64,000 bases of DNA from an uncultured Eubacteriales bacterium (lineage in GTDB: Bacteria > Bacillota > Clostridia > Oscillospirales > Acutalibacteraceae), in contig CAKSQZ010000005.1 in assembly GCA_934486895.1 (NCBI GenBank), positions 1 through 64,000 of the forward strand, read 5' to 3'. The notes under the pieces are model-generated. The model did not search any database, was not told where the DNA came from, and saw only the letters and a program-made list of their open reading frames with translations. The translations under genes and the position numbers were made by a program. This document shows positions 14,993 through 25,050 of the stretch, piece by piece (within the stretch, counting starts at the first letter, position 1; the number at the start of each line of letters is the position of its first letter).

Positions 14993-16849
14993 ATGAAAAA
15001 ACTGACTGCATTACTGCTGGCTTTTATGCTCGGTATCTCGCTTTGCTCCTGCGGCAATACTTCAAATGTATCTGGCACAGGCGATGAAACGGCTACCGAC
15101 ATTACAACGGCAGGCTCTTCCGATATGTTTACAAACCGCGATCTTGACGCTTCTTATGACGAATCCACAGCCGAAAAGATCACTCTTTCCGACAGAGTGA
15201 TGAAGATCGCAAAAACCGGAACATACATCATAAGCGGAAGCTGCACCGACGGCACGATAGAAATAGACGCCGCCGATACCGACAAGATACAGCTTGTTTT
15301 GAAAAACGCGACTCTTGCGAGCAAAAGCTGTGCACTTCTTATTAAAAACGCCGACAAGGTGTTTATAACGCCGGCAGACGGCACGACAAACAGCATTTCG
15401 GACGGCGGCTCTTACACGCTCACCGAGGGCGATGCATCGGTTGATGCGGCGATATTCTCAAAATGCGATCTCACGATCAACGGCAGCGGTACGCTGAGCG
15501 TAAACGGCAACTACAAGCACGGGATCGTATCGAAGGACGATCTTGTTATAACAGGCGGCACGATCGCTGTGACATCCGCATCCTGCGGAATTGAGGGCAA
15601 GGACAGCGTTCGCATAACAAAGGCGAATATTACCGTTAAGTCCGGCACGGACGGTATTCGTTCGACCAATGAAGAGGATGAGTCGAAAGGCTTTATCTAC
15701 ATTGAGAGCGGCAGTGTCGGCATTGTTTCCTCGAATGACGGTATGCAGGCAGAAAGCACGATAACGCTAAAGGACGGTACATTCAACATCACCGCCGGCG
15801 GCGGAGCGTCGAACGCACAAAAGAAGGTAGAGGCGGCTCCAGGCGCTCAGCAAAACAGCATAGCGACATCCGATACCGACAGTACAAAAGGCATTAAATG
15901 TGCGGGCAACATCGTGATAAGCGGCGGCACATACACCGTTGATTCGGCGGACGACGCTATTCATTCAAACAGCGAGATCGGCATTACAGGCGGCAGCTTT
16001 ACGCTCAAGACAGGCGACGACGGCATTCATGCGGACAATGTTCTGAAAGTGAGCGGAGGCGAACTGACGGTTTCTCAAAGCTATGAGGGACTTGAGGCCG
16101 GCGTGATCTATATTTCGGGCGGCAACATCAACATCACAGCGAGTGACGACGGGCTGAATGCGGCGGGCGGTTCGGATTCGTCCAACGAAAGCGGCCCGGG
16201 CGGCGGAGATCCCTTTGCATCAGACAGCTCGAAGAAGCTCTGCATTTCCGGCGGCAAGCTTATTGTCAATGCGAACGGCGACGGACTTGACTCTAACGGC
16301 ACTATTGAGATAAGAGGCGGTATCACACTTGTGAGCGGTCCGACAAATGACGGCAACGGCGCTCTCGACTACGGTTCAAGCGCAAAGATCACCGGCGGTG
16401 TCGTTATCGCGGCAGGTTCGAGCGGAATGGCTGAAACATTCACCGAATCGACTCAGGGTGTTATCATGACCGATGTTACATCGCAAAACGCAAATTCATC
16501 GATCGCACTTTGCGATGAGGACGGCAATGTGATACTTTCGTACACTCCCCCGAAAAAGTATACAAACATTATACTGAGCGCACCGACGATAAAAAACGGC
16601 GGCAGTTACAAAATTATTTGCGGCGGCACAGTATCAGGTGCTGACAAAAACGGATATGCCGAGTCGGGCACGGTCAGCGGCGGTTCGTCTGTTGCAACGA
16701 TCTCAATGAGTTCGCTGAACTACAAGTCGGGCGGACAGAGTTCGATGGGCGGCGGTCAGCCGAACGGACAGGGAGGCTCCGGCGCTATGGGAGGCGGTCG
16801 GCCGAACGATCAGGGCGGCAATCGACCGAACGGAAAGCCGAATGCTTAA
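14993..16849 (+). CDS. Secreted lipoprotein with carbohydrate-binding-like (DUF4353) repeats
   Basis: 618 residues. The N-terminus is a lipoprotein signal with lipobox LCSC (Cys about residue 21). The body is a parallel-beta-helix-like series of Gly/Asp-rich repeats (SGGTYTVDSADDAIHSN, TGGSFTLKTGDDGIHADN, ISGGNINITASDDGLNAAGG), matching proteins annotated as carbohydrate-binding domain-containing (DUF4353). The tail is Gly/Asn/Gln-rich (SMGGGQPNGQGG). It starts one base after the DUF4956 stop and ends at a strong terminator, so it is the last gene of the VTC operon. In related clusters a CotH kinase also occurs; none is present here. Confidence 0.88.
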   Translation: MKKLTALLLAFMLGISLCSCGNTSNVSGTGDETATDITTAGSSDMFTNRDLDASYDESTAEKITLSDRVMKIAKTGTYIISGSCTDGTIEIDAADTDKIQLVLKNATLASKSCALLIKNADKVFITPADGTTNSISDGGSYTLTEGDASVDAAIFSKCDLTINGSGTLSVNGNYKHGIVSKDDLVITGGTIAVTSASCGIEGKDSVRITKANITVKSGTDGIRSTNEEDESKGFIYIESGSVGIVSSNDGMQAESTITLKDGTFNITAGGGASNAQKKVEAAPGAQQNSIATSDTDSTKGIKCAGNIVISGGTYTVDSADDAIHSNSEIGITGGSFTLKTGDDGIHADNVLKVSGGELTVSQSYEGLEAGVIYISGGNINITASDDGLNAAGGSDSSNESGPGGGDPFASDSSKKLCISGGKLIVNANGDGLDSNGTIEIRGGITLVSGPTNDGNGALDYGSSAKITGGVVIAAGSSGMAETFTESTQGVIMTDVTSQNANSSIALCDEDGNVILSYTPPKKYTNIILSAPTIKNGGSYKIICGGTVSGADKNGYAESGTVSGGSSVATISMSSLNYKSGGQSSMGGGQPNGQGGSGAMGGGRPNDQGGNRPNGKPNA

Positions 16850-16855
16850 GCACAC

Positions 16856-16889
16856 AAAAGACGGCTCACTTTTAAGTGAGCCGTCTTTT
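16856..16889. terminator. Bidirectional terminator between the VTC operon and rarA
   Basis: AAAAGACGGCTCACTT pairs with AAGTGAGCCGTCTTTT (16-bp perfect stem, TT loop). A-run and T-run flanks allow termination of both converging genes. Confidence 0.9.
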
Positions 16890-18156
16890 ATTTATTGCCT
16901 TTTATCCTATCCATATAGCCTTTGTATGCCTGCTCGGTTTTATTATCACCGAAAACATAGTATTTTTTATTTTTTATTTCATCGGGCAGATACTGCTGAT
17001 ATGTATAATGGTTCGGAAAATCATGCGGATATTTATAGAATTGTCCGGGGTTTTCATTGTCCGCCCCGTCGCAATGCTTATTCTGCAGAGTTCGCGGTAT
17101 TGCGCCCGAAATTCCGTTTTTGATATCTGACATAGCGGCGTTTATCGCGTTATAAGCCGAATTGGATTTAGGGGAGATAGCGACCATTACAGTCGCGTCC
17201 GCAAGCGGGATACGAGCCTCGGGAAGCCCTACCGCCATTGCGATATCGACAGCCGATTTCACTATAGGAATGATATTGGGATTGGCAAGTCCGACATCCT
17301 CGCAAGCACACACCATAAGGCGGCGGCAAGCAGAAATAAGGTCGTCCGCCGAGAGCAGCCGTGCGAGATAATGCACCGCCGCATCGGGATCGGAGCCGCG
17401 CATAGATTTCTGATATGCCGACATGATGTCATAATGCTCGTCGCCTGTTTTATCGTATTTATTCGCACTCATCTGCGAAACACTGCGTGCGATCTCGCAG
17501 GTGATAATTCTGCCGTTTTCATCTCTCTGCGCACCGAGCACACATGCTTCGACAGCGTTCATAGCCTTGCGGACATCGCCTCCGCATCTGGTTGAGATTA
17601 TTCTGAAAACATCGTCTTCTATTGTCAGCTTATCCTCGCACACCGACTGCATATACTCAAAGCCGCGCTTTACAGCAGGCAGGATATCCTCGCTTGAAAC
17701 AGGCTTAAATTCAAAAACAGTGCTTCTTGAAAGGATCGCACCGTAGACATAGAAGTACGGATTTTCCGTTGTGGACGCGATAAGGGTTATTGAGCCGTTT
17801 TCAATAAATTCAAGCAGTGATTGCTGCTGCTTTTTATTGAGATACTGGATCTCATCGAGATAAAGCAAAACTCCGTTTTGTCCCTCTAGTGTATTTGTTT
17901 CGCTGATTATCGCGCGAATGTCCGCTGTTGACGCAGTGGTGCCGTTGAGCTTGTGCATTTTCATTCCCGCACCCGATGCGATTATTCCCGAAAGCGTGGT
18001 TTTGCCTACTCCGGGCGGGCCGTAGAATATCATATTCGGCACCTTTCCGCTTTTTATTATATTGAAAAGCGGTTTGTTTTCGCCGAGCAGGTGCTTTTGC
18101 CCGACAATTTCGCCGAGAGTTTTCGGGCGAAGTATATCCGCAAGCGGTGCTGACAT
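16888..18156 (-). CDS. rarA: Replication-associated recombination protein A (AAA+ ATPase)
   Basis: 422 residues. The N-terminus MSAPLADILRPKTLGEIVGQ is typical of RarA/MgsA. Walker A is GPPGVGKTTLSG; Walker B is LLYLDEIQYLN; sensor regions and the C-terminal tetramerisation part (PEARIPLADATVMVAISPKS, then YKYPHDFPNHY) are present at normal spacing. RarA acts on stalled replication forks with SSB and the clamp-loader system. The stop falls inside the stem of the bidirectional terminator. It is a single gene, with a hairpin separating it from glyA upstream. Confidence 0.95.
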   Translation of the reverse strand: MSAPLADILRPKTLGEIVGQKHLLGENKPLFNIIKSGKVPNMIFYGPPGVGKTTLSGIIASGAGMKMHKLNGTTASTADIRAIISETNTLEGQNGVLLYLDEIQYLNKKQQQSLLEFIENGSITLIASTTENPYFYVYGAILSRSTVFEFKPVSSEDILPAVKRGFEYMQSVCEDKLTIEDDVFRIISTRCGGDVRKAMNAVEACVLGAQRDENGRIITCEIARSVSQMSANKYDKTGDEHYDIMSAYQKSMRGSDPDAAVHYLARLLSADDLISACRRLMVCACEDVGLANPNIIPIVKSAVDIAMAVGLPEARIPLADATVMVAISPKSNSAYNAINAAMSDIKNGISGAIPRTLQNKHCDGADNENPGQFYKYPHDFPNHYTYQQYLPDEIKNKKYYVFGDNKTEQAYKGYMDRIKGNK

Positions 18157-18186
18157 TTTACGAACATTCCTTTCTTAAAACGGTGA

Positions 18187-18209
18187 GGGGCTTTCATAAT
18201 GAAAGCCCC
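18187..18209. terminator. Hairpin between glyA and rarA
   Basis: GGGGCTTTCAT and ATGAAAGCCCC pair perfectly around one A. The T-run is on the plus side. On the minus strand a short CCGTTTT follows at a distance, so termination of glyA is plausible but weaker. Confidence 0.6.
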
Positions 18210-18216
18210 GTTTTTA

Positions 18217-19467
<1,251 letters not shown>

Positions 19468-19493
19468 TTTTAAATTCTTCCTTTCATTTTTGC

Positions 19494-19549
19494 TTGAAAT
19501 ATGTTATAATTATTTCAAAATATCATAACTACATTATACATGATATTTT
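19494..19549. promoter_or_regulatory. Two nested AT-rich inverted repeats in the glyA / vanY divergent region
   Basis: TTGAAATA (19494-19501) pairs with TATTTCAA (19511-19518). AAAATATCAT (19517-19526) pairs with ATGATATTTT (19540-19549). Both are perfect. They lie within the likely promoter area of both genes and resemble operators, although AT-rich hairpins can arise without function. Confidence 0.45.
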
Positions 19550-19600
19550 TACAATGTGCAATTATTTTTTTAATGTGCACGAAAGAAAGGATCGAAGCAA

Positions 19601-20671
19601 ATGAAAAGGGAGTATTTTAAAGCAGTTTTAGCTGCCATTTTAGCAGTTGCAGCGGCATTTTTGGTTTGCGGCTGCGGCGATCAATCAAGCTCTGCAGTTG
19701 CAACAACAAAAGCCGCCGAGGAGATCAGCTCGACAACGACAGAAACCACAACTCAGACAACGACCGAAAAGGAGACGACCTCTTCTACGACAAAGGCAGC
19801 CACTCAAAAGCCTAAGACAAATAAGACATCGTCCGGCAACTCGGGCGGCAGCTCGTATTCGGCGGACGCGACCGAGCTTTATCTTAAAAAGTTTTCGTCT
19901 GTTCCCTCGAGCGGTACGATAACGGGTGGCAGTGTTTCGGTAGGCCAGAATATTCTTATTAACAACGACTATGCATACGATTTCAGCCAGGACACCGATT
20001 TTATCTATTTTTCGGATCTTTCGGGCAGAAAGTTCAATGTTATGTTTGCCGATCTTGATGTTGATCGTTTCACAGGCTATGAATTTAATCTGATGACAAA
20101 GGCATTTAAATCGATCTACCCCGATGAATATCTCGGCGTTTGCTCGGGATTCCGTACCTACAAGACTCAAAAGCGCAACTTTGACAATTCTGTTGCAAAG
20201 GTCGGCGAAAAAGAGACTTTGAAATGGTATACCAGACCCGGATACAGCGAGCATCACACCGGATATGCTATCGATTTCAACACCGATTCCTACGGCAGCA
20301 AAGCATTTACCGGCAAAGGCAATCAGAGCTGGTTCAGGAAAAACTGCCATAAATACGGCTTTATCCACCGCTACACCGCCGCAAAGCAGAGTATCACGGG
20401 CATTAACCCTGAGGCGTGGCATTTCAGACAGGTCGGTATTCCGCACGCCGACTATATTATGAAGAACGATATTTGCTATGAAGAGTATATCAGTCTTTTG
20501 AAGTCGCACGGATACGACAGTCCGATCAAGGTCACACCCGATGCCGGCGGCACATATTATATTTGGTATCAGGCAGGCAAAAAAGGCACGGGCATCAATG
20601 TTTCGGGATATTCAAAATACTATTGCTCGGGCAACAATGTCGACGGTTTTATAATCACAGCTATTAAATAA
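19601..20671 (+). CDS. M15 family D-alanyl-D-alanine carboxypeptidase-like lipoprotein (VanY type)
   Basis: 356 residues. A lipoprotein signal ends at LVCGCGDQ. A Thr/Lys-rich linker (about 35-75) leads to a region with SGFRTYKTQKRNF. The M15 zinc ligands are visible in YSEHHTGYAIDF (His, Asp) and EAWHFRQVG (His), with the catalytic Glu before the Trp. It trims D-Ala or D-Lac from peptidoglycan stems at the cell surface. The last about 65 residues (GTYYIWYQAGKKGTGINVSG) look like a small added domain. ATG 19601 follows AAAGGAT. The gene is followed at 20690 by a DUF1015 gene with its own GGAG. Confidence 0.9.
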   Translation: MKREYFKAVLAAILAVAAAFLVCGCGDQSSSAVATTKAAEEISSTTTETTTQTTTEKETTSSTTKAATQKPKTNKTSSGNSGGSSYSADATELYLKKFSSVPSSGTITGGSVSVGQNILINNDYAYDFSQDTDFIYFSDLSGRKFNVMFADLDVDRFTGYEFNLMTKAFKSIYPDEYLGVCSGFRTYKTQKRNFDNSVAKVGEKETLKWYTRPGYSEHHTGYAIDFNTDSYGSKAFTGKGNQSWFRKNCHKYGFIHRYTAAKQSITGINPEAWHFRQVGIPHADYIMKNDICYEEYISLLKSHGYDSPIKVTPDAGGTYYIWYQAGKKGTGINVSGYSKYYCSGNNVDGFIITAIK

Positions 20672-20689
20672 AAAGGAGAACGGTTCGGT

Positions 20690-21970
20690 ATGGCAAAAGT
20701 CACACCTTTTAAAGCACTAAGATTCACTCGTAATGCCGGCGATATAGATAAAGTCGTCTGCCCGCCTTACGATATTATAAGCGAGCCGCAGCGGCAGGCT
20801 TATCTCAGGGAAAACAGCAACAACGTGATCAGGCTTGAACTGCCGCGCGACGGTGACGATCCGTATCTCACAGCAAAAGAAACGCTCCTTAAAATGCTTT
20901 CAAGCGGTGTTTTAAAAACCGATGATCGTCCTGCGGTATATGTTTATGAAATAGAATTCACTGCAAAAAACAAGCGCAAGAAGATCAGAGGAATTATTGC
21001 GAGAGTTGAACTGAGCGAGTTTTCAAAAGGCATTGTTTTGCCGCATGAAGAAACGCTTTCGAAAGCCAAGGCGGACAGATTTGAGCTTATGAAAGCGACC
21101 TTCTGCAATTTCTCGCAGATCTATTCTCTTTATTCAGATGAGGATCGAATAACCGACAGACTGATCGACGAAAAGACGGCGAATGTCAAGCCGACGAATG
21201 AATTTACCGATAAAGACGGGCTTGTCCACCGGCTTTGGATAATCGACAATGAAGCTGACTGCGCCGAGATCTGCAAAGGATTTGACGACTGCAAACTTTA
21301 CATCGCGGACGGTCATCACCGCTATGAAACGGCGATAAATTTCAGAAACTATTGCAGGGATAACGGCATCTACGCGCCTGACGCCGACAAGTGCATGATG
21401 ATGCTGGTTTCGATGCAGAATGAGGGACTTGTCGTTCTGCCGACTCACAGGATCGTGAGAAATCTTCAAAACTTTGATCTTCAAAAGATCGTTTGCGAGT
21501 GCGAGCGGTATTTCGACATTCGTGTTATCGACGAATGCGATGTTGAAAAACAGCTTGATACACAATATGAAAACGGTGAGAAATCGTTTGTTTTGTATGC
21601 CGACAAGACCTATCGGCTGCTCACGCTTAAAGACAGCGATATTATGAACGAGCTGCTCGGCGGTTCGTCGGACGCATACAAAGGGCTTGATGTTAATGTT
21701 TTGCACCTTTTGATACTTGAAAAGCTGTTTTCGATCGACAAAGAAAACATGGCTAATCAGAAAAACCTTACTTACACACGGCATATCTGCGAGGCGGTAC
21801 ACGCTGTTGACAGCGGCGATGCCGACTGCGCTTTTCTGCTTAATCCCACCAAGGTCGAAGAGATCAGAGATGTTGCCGCAGCCGGCGAGAAGATGCCGCA
21901 AAAATCGACTTATTTCTATCCGAAACTTATAACAGGCTTGGTGATGAATTCGTTTGCACCGGAGGAATAA
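20690..21970 (+). CDS. DUF1015 family protein
   Basis: 426 residues, full length. The N-terminus TPFKALRFTRNAGDIDKVVC, then PPYDIISEPQRQAY, and the conserved ADGHHRYETAINF (about residue 207) define the family, which is also called HTH-less SerB-associated or chorismate-free DUF1015 in annotation. The histidine pair suggests catalysis or metal binding, but no reaction is established. In many Firmicutes it is near serine metabolism genes, and glyA is close here on the other strand. It follows the M15 peptidase by 18 bp and is likely cotranscribed. Confidence 0.85.
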   Translation: MAKVTPFKALRFTRNAGDIDKVVCPPYDIISEPQRQAYLRENSNNVIRLELPRDGDDPYLTAKETLLKMLSSGVLKTDDRPAVYVYEIEFTAKNKRKKIRGIIARVELSEFSKGIVLPHEETLSKAKADRFELMKATFCNFSQIYSLYSDEDRITDRLIDEKTANVKPTNEFTDKDGLVHRLWIIDNEADCAEICKGFDDCKLYIADGHHRYETAINFRNYCRDNGIYAPDADKCMMMLVSMQNEGLVVLPTHRIVRNLQNFDLQKIVCECERYFDIRVIDECDVEKQLDTQYENGEKSFVLYADKTYRLLTLKDSDIMNELLGGSSDAYKGLDVNVLHLLILEKLFSIDKENMANQKNLTYTRHICEAVHAVDSGDADCAFLLNPTKVEEIRDVAAAGEKMPQKSTYFYPKLITGLVMNSFAPEE

Positions 21971-21973
21971 GTT

Positions 21974-22870
21974 TCACAGTACAAACGACAGCAAAAACAG
22001 CTCATATAACCGATCATAGATCGAATAAAGCTCTTTAGGGCTCAATGGATTTATTCCCTTTCCTATTTCAAGAGTGAACCCGGGGCGAGAGAACTGCTGA
22101 ATGAACCAGTCCTTAAAGCCGCCGTAGGAAGCTGTGCCGGAGGGCTTTGCAAGAGCATAATCGCTTGACGCTGCGAACAGCTTTGCGAGCCTGTAGCCGC
22201 TTTCCGGGGTATTATCCCCGAACTGCCAATAGATCTCTTCGCCCTGCGAATGAAATGCGAGAGCTTTATTGCAATAGTTTTCGCGGCAGATTCGGGTCAA
22301 GACCCGAGTTTCTATCTCGCTTTCCGGATAGTCTCCGCCATAGCGTCTCGGTGACGGGCCTGTTATTCCCTGCGCGCGTTCAAGCTGCTTTAAAAGCTCG
22401 AAGCCTGCATCGAAATTATGGTTTATATCGACTCCGTTTACATTGGCGTTCCAATATTTATAATCGGTATCGCCGAGTATTTTTCTGACGCTGCCGGCAT
22501 ACTTCCCTGCGGTATCGGGTCCCGATCGCGAGATCTCATAGCCGTCGGGGTTAACACACGGCACACAAAGTATCGTCTTGCCGAAAAGGGCTGTTCTGGC
22601 ATTGGTGAGCGAGAAGTTTGAATTGGAGGATAACGCTTCACTCAGCTGCTCTAAGAACATTATAAGCACAAGCACGGTGAGCCGTTCGCTGCCGTGAAAT
22701 CCGCCTGCATACAGCACTTTATTGGAATCAATGCCTATCTGAACAGAATAGATCGGGCGGCCGGCTAATGTTCTCGCTTGCTCCCTGAGCTTGAAAAAAT
22801 CATATTTTACCGATAGCATTTTGAGATATGCTTCAAGCTCTTCATATGAGTATTCGCGCTGTTCTATCAT
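21974..22870 (-). CDS. M14 zinc carboxypeptidase, gamma-D-glutamyl-diamino acid endopeptidase-like
   Basis: 298 residues. Zinc ligands are His and Glu in GGFHGSERLT and His in LAFHSQGEEIYW; the catalytic Glu is in FTLEIGKGINPL. CVPCVNPDGYEISRSG is typical of the peptidoglycan branch of M14 (YqgT/endopeptidase I). No signal peptide or LysM is present, unlike many relatives, so an intracellular muropeptide-recycling or sporulation role is possible. It converges on DUF1015 with only three bases between stops and is divergent from the Nudix gene with 32 bp between starts. Confidence 0.88.
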   Translation of the reverse strand: MIEQREYSYEELEAYLKMLSVKYDFFKLREQARTLAGRPIYSVQIGIDSNKVLYAGGFHGSERLTVLVLIMFLEQLSEALSSNSNFSLTNARTALFGKTILCVPCVNPDGYEISRSGPDTAGKYAGSVRKILGDTDYKYWNANVNGVDINHNFDAGFELLKQLERAQGITGPSPRRYGGDYPESEIETRVLTRICRENYCNKALAFHSQGEEIYWQFGDNTPESGYRLAKLFAASSDYALAKPSGTASYGGFKDWFIQQFSRPGFTLEIGKGINPLSPKELYSIYDRLYELFLLSFVL

Positions 22871-22902
22871 TTTAAAATCGATCCTTTCGGGAGGTAATTT
22901 AT

Positions 22903-23448
22903 ATGGATCTTACGGAAAAGACCCTCGATAAACGATATGCTTATGAGGGTAGGATTATCAATCTGAGGGTGGACAAAGCACAACTGCCCGACGGAAGGAA
23001 AGTCTCGCGGGAGGTGGTTGAACATCCGGGCGGAGTTTGCGTTTTGCCGCTGACAGACGATCATGATGTGCTGATGGTGCGGCAATACCGCTATCCGCAT
23101 GAGCGGCTGTTTTTAGAAATACCTGCGGGCAAGCTTGAAAAAGGTGAAGATCCTTTTGAATGCGGCAAGCGTGAGCTTTCGGAGGAAACGGGTATGACAG
23201 CAAAAAAATATCGCAATCTCGGCAGGCTTGTCCCGACTCCCGCATACTGCGGTGAGATAATTTATATGTATCTTGCGACAGGGCTTACACAAAGCGAGCA
23301 GCACCTTGATGACGGCGAGTTTCTGGAGGTTGAGAAATATCCGATCGAAAAGCTTGTTCAAATGGTGCTTGACGGCGAGATCGAAGACGCTAAAACTCAG
23401 GCGGCTGTTTTAAAAACCAAATATCTTATCGACCACGATATGATCTGA
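22903..23448 (+). CDS. Nudix hydrolase, ADP-ribose pyrophosphatase type
   Basis: 181 residues. The Nudix box GKLEKGEDPFECGKRELSEE continues TGM and matches GX5EX7REUXEEXGU. The context VRQYRYPHERLFLEIPAGK upstream and LVPTPAYCGEIIYMYLA downstream are typical of ADP-ribose pyrophosphatases such as B. subtilis NudF. It would split ADP-ribose into AMP and ribose 5-phosphate. GGGAGG precedes ATG 22903, and a strong terminator follows directly. Confidence 0.92.
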   Translation: MDLTEKTLDKRYAYEGRIINLRVDKAQLPDGRKVSREVVEHPGGVCVLPLTDDHDVLMVRQYRYPHERLFLEIPAGKLEKGEDPFECGKRELSEETGMTAKKYRNLGRLVPTPAYCGEIIYMYLATGLTQSEQHLDDGEFLEVEKYPIEKLVQMVLDGEIEDAKTQAAVLKTKYLIDHDMI

Positions 23449-23450
23449 TG

Positions 23451-23484
23451 ATCCGACTCTCCTTTCGGAGAGCCGGATTTTTTT
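23451..23484 (+). terminator. Terminator of the Nudix gene
   Basis: ATCCGACTCTCC, loop TTTC, GGAGAGCCGGAT, followed by seven T. There is one A-C mismatch in a 12-bp stem. Confidence 0.9.
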
Positions 23485-23540
23485 ATGAATATCCTTTGCT
23501 TTTTTCGGGAAACTAACTAAAAAACAAAGGTGGATTTGCT

Positions 23541-24887
23541 ATGACTTTGAGAATCAGCCGGCGCGGATTTATCCGTGTTGTCAGCTTTTCGACAGCACTT
23601 TTGCTGTCGCTTTCGGTGTATGCCGTGTCCTCGTGCATGACGGCAAAACGCTATAAAAACGATCTTCAAAACGATTATTCGGCGGCTTTATCGGAGCTGA
23701 CCGAATGCTTATCGGCGATCAACTTAAATCTGCAAAAGCAGATCTACGCTTCAACGCCGACACAGCTCTCTATGCTTTCAAGCAAGTTGTCCAAACAGGC
23801 AGGCGACGCAAAAAGTGCGGTTTCGCGGCTTCCGCTTCCGAGTTCGGGATCTTCGGGAATCTATCGTTTTTTATCGCAGGTGGGCGAATACTCTTTATCG
23901 CTTGCTTCCAAAGCCGCCGCGGGCGGCAGTCTCACCGAAAAAGAACGGCTTAATTTGAATAAGCTGAGCCAATATGCGAACTCGCTTTCGGGAAAAGTTG
24001 ATACGCTCAACGCAGCTCTTGACGGCTCTGCGATGTGGGATGGCGAGATAGAGTATGCGCTGAGCGGACTCGATGATGAAAACACCTCGCAGATCGCCGC
24101 GGCAGCAGAGGACATTGCGCAGACTGTAACTGATTATCCGACTTTGATCTACGACGGTCCGTTTTCCGATCATATTGACCGCAAGACACCTGCATACACC
24201 GCCGATAAGCTGACTGTGAGCCGTGACAGTGCAAGGACAATGGCGGCAAAATATCTCGACTGCGAAATAGGAGATCTCATTTACAACGGTGATGAAAACA
24301 GCGTTACGGCGGCATATACATTTGAGTGTGACGACCGTGTTTGCGCTGTGACAAAAGAAGGCGGAGCACTGCTATATATCTCATCGGGCAGGCGGACGGA
24401 AAATGCGAAATTCAATGAACAGGACGCTGTTAAGACGGCTTCAAAATATCTTTCTCAGAAGTTGGGACTTGAATTCAAGGAAAGCTATTATATGATAGAA
24501 AACGGTGTGTGCACAATCAATTTTGCCTGTGTTCAAAACGGGATCGTTTGCTACAACGATCTTATAAAAGTCGGGGTGGCGCTCGATAACGGCAGGATAG
24601 AGGAAGTTGAGGCGAGAGGATTTATTATGAATCACCACGCGCGGAAAACACAGGATGCAAAGTACACCGCCGACCGCGCTAAAAGCGTTGTCAGCAATGA
24701 GCTTGCGGTAAAGTCGGCGATGCTGTGTCTTATAGATATGAACGGCACAGATGAGAAACTTTGCTATGAATTCACCTGCTCCGGAAAAAACGGCGATGAT
24801 GTTTTGGTTTATGTCAATGCAAACACACTTAAAGAGGAGAATATTCTTATTCTTCAGCACATGGACGGCGGTACGCTTACACGATAA
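23541..24887 (+). CDS. ypeB: Spore germination protein YpeB
   Basis: 448 residues. An N-terminal membrane anchor (VVSFSTALLLSLSVYAVS, about 13-30) is followed by the helical YpeB region (NDYSAALSELTECLSAINLN). The C-terminus contains three PepSY-like repeats (KYLDCEIGDLIYNG, KYLSQKLGLEFKESY). In Bacilli and Clostridia YpeB stabilises the cortex-lytic enzyme SleB in the spore inner membrane. No sleB is adjacent here, although ypeB usually follows it. This gene is the clearest sign that the host may form spores. AAAGGTGG precedes ATG 23541. Confidence 0.9.
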   Translation: MTLRISRRGFIRVVSFSTALLLSLSVYAVSSCMTAKRYKNDLQNDYSAALSELTECLSAINLNLQKQIYASTPTQLSMLSSKLSKQAGDAKSAVSRLPLPSSGSSGIYRFLSQVGEYSLSLASKAAAGGSLTEKERLNLNKLSQYANSLSGKVDTLNAALDGSAMWDGEIEYALSGLDDENTSQIAAAAEDIAQTVTDYPTLIYDGPFSDHIDRKTPAYTADKLTVSRDSARTMAAKYLDCEIGDLIYNGDENSVTAAYTFECDDRVCAVTKEGGALLYISSGRRTENAKFNEQDAVKTASKYLSQKLGLEFKESYYMIENGVCTINFACVQNGIVCYNDLIKVGVALDNGRIEEVEARGFIMNHHARKTQDAKYTADRAKSVVSNELAVKSAMLCLIDMNGTDEKLCYEFTCSGKNGDDVLVYVNANTLKEENILILQHMDGGTLTR

Positions 24888-24888
24888 A

Positions 24889-24912
24889 AAAGAGGGGCAA
24901 ACGCCCCTCTTT
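24889..24912 (+). terminator. Terminator of ypeB
   Basis: AAAGAGGGGC, loop AAAC, GCCCCTCTTT: a perfect 10-bp stem. Confidence 0.8.
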
Positions 24913-24985
24913 GGCAGTTTTTGAATCAGAGCGAAAAGGCAAGTTTGAGACATTTGCAGAATCATTCGACCCGAAATTATACCGT

Positions 24986-25014
24986 TTGACATTTGGCTAC
25001 GAGCGTGTTATAAT
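24986..25014 (+). promoter_or_regulatory. Consensus promoter of the dockerin-lysozyme gene
   Basis: TTGACA (24986-24991), 17 bp, TATAAT (25009-25014): perfect sigma-A consensus, 37 bases before the ATG. Confidence 0.9.
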
Positions 25015-25050
25015 TGTTACAAATAAGTAATCATTTAAGGATTGAGAAAT

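Noticed and set aside
19685..20509. 274-codon leftward frame inside the M15 peptidase
   Set aside because: Antisense shadow; its Cys/Arg-rich stretch is the reverse of the Thr linker codons.
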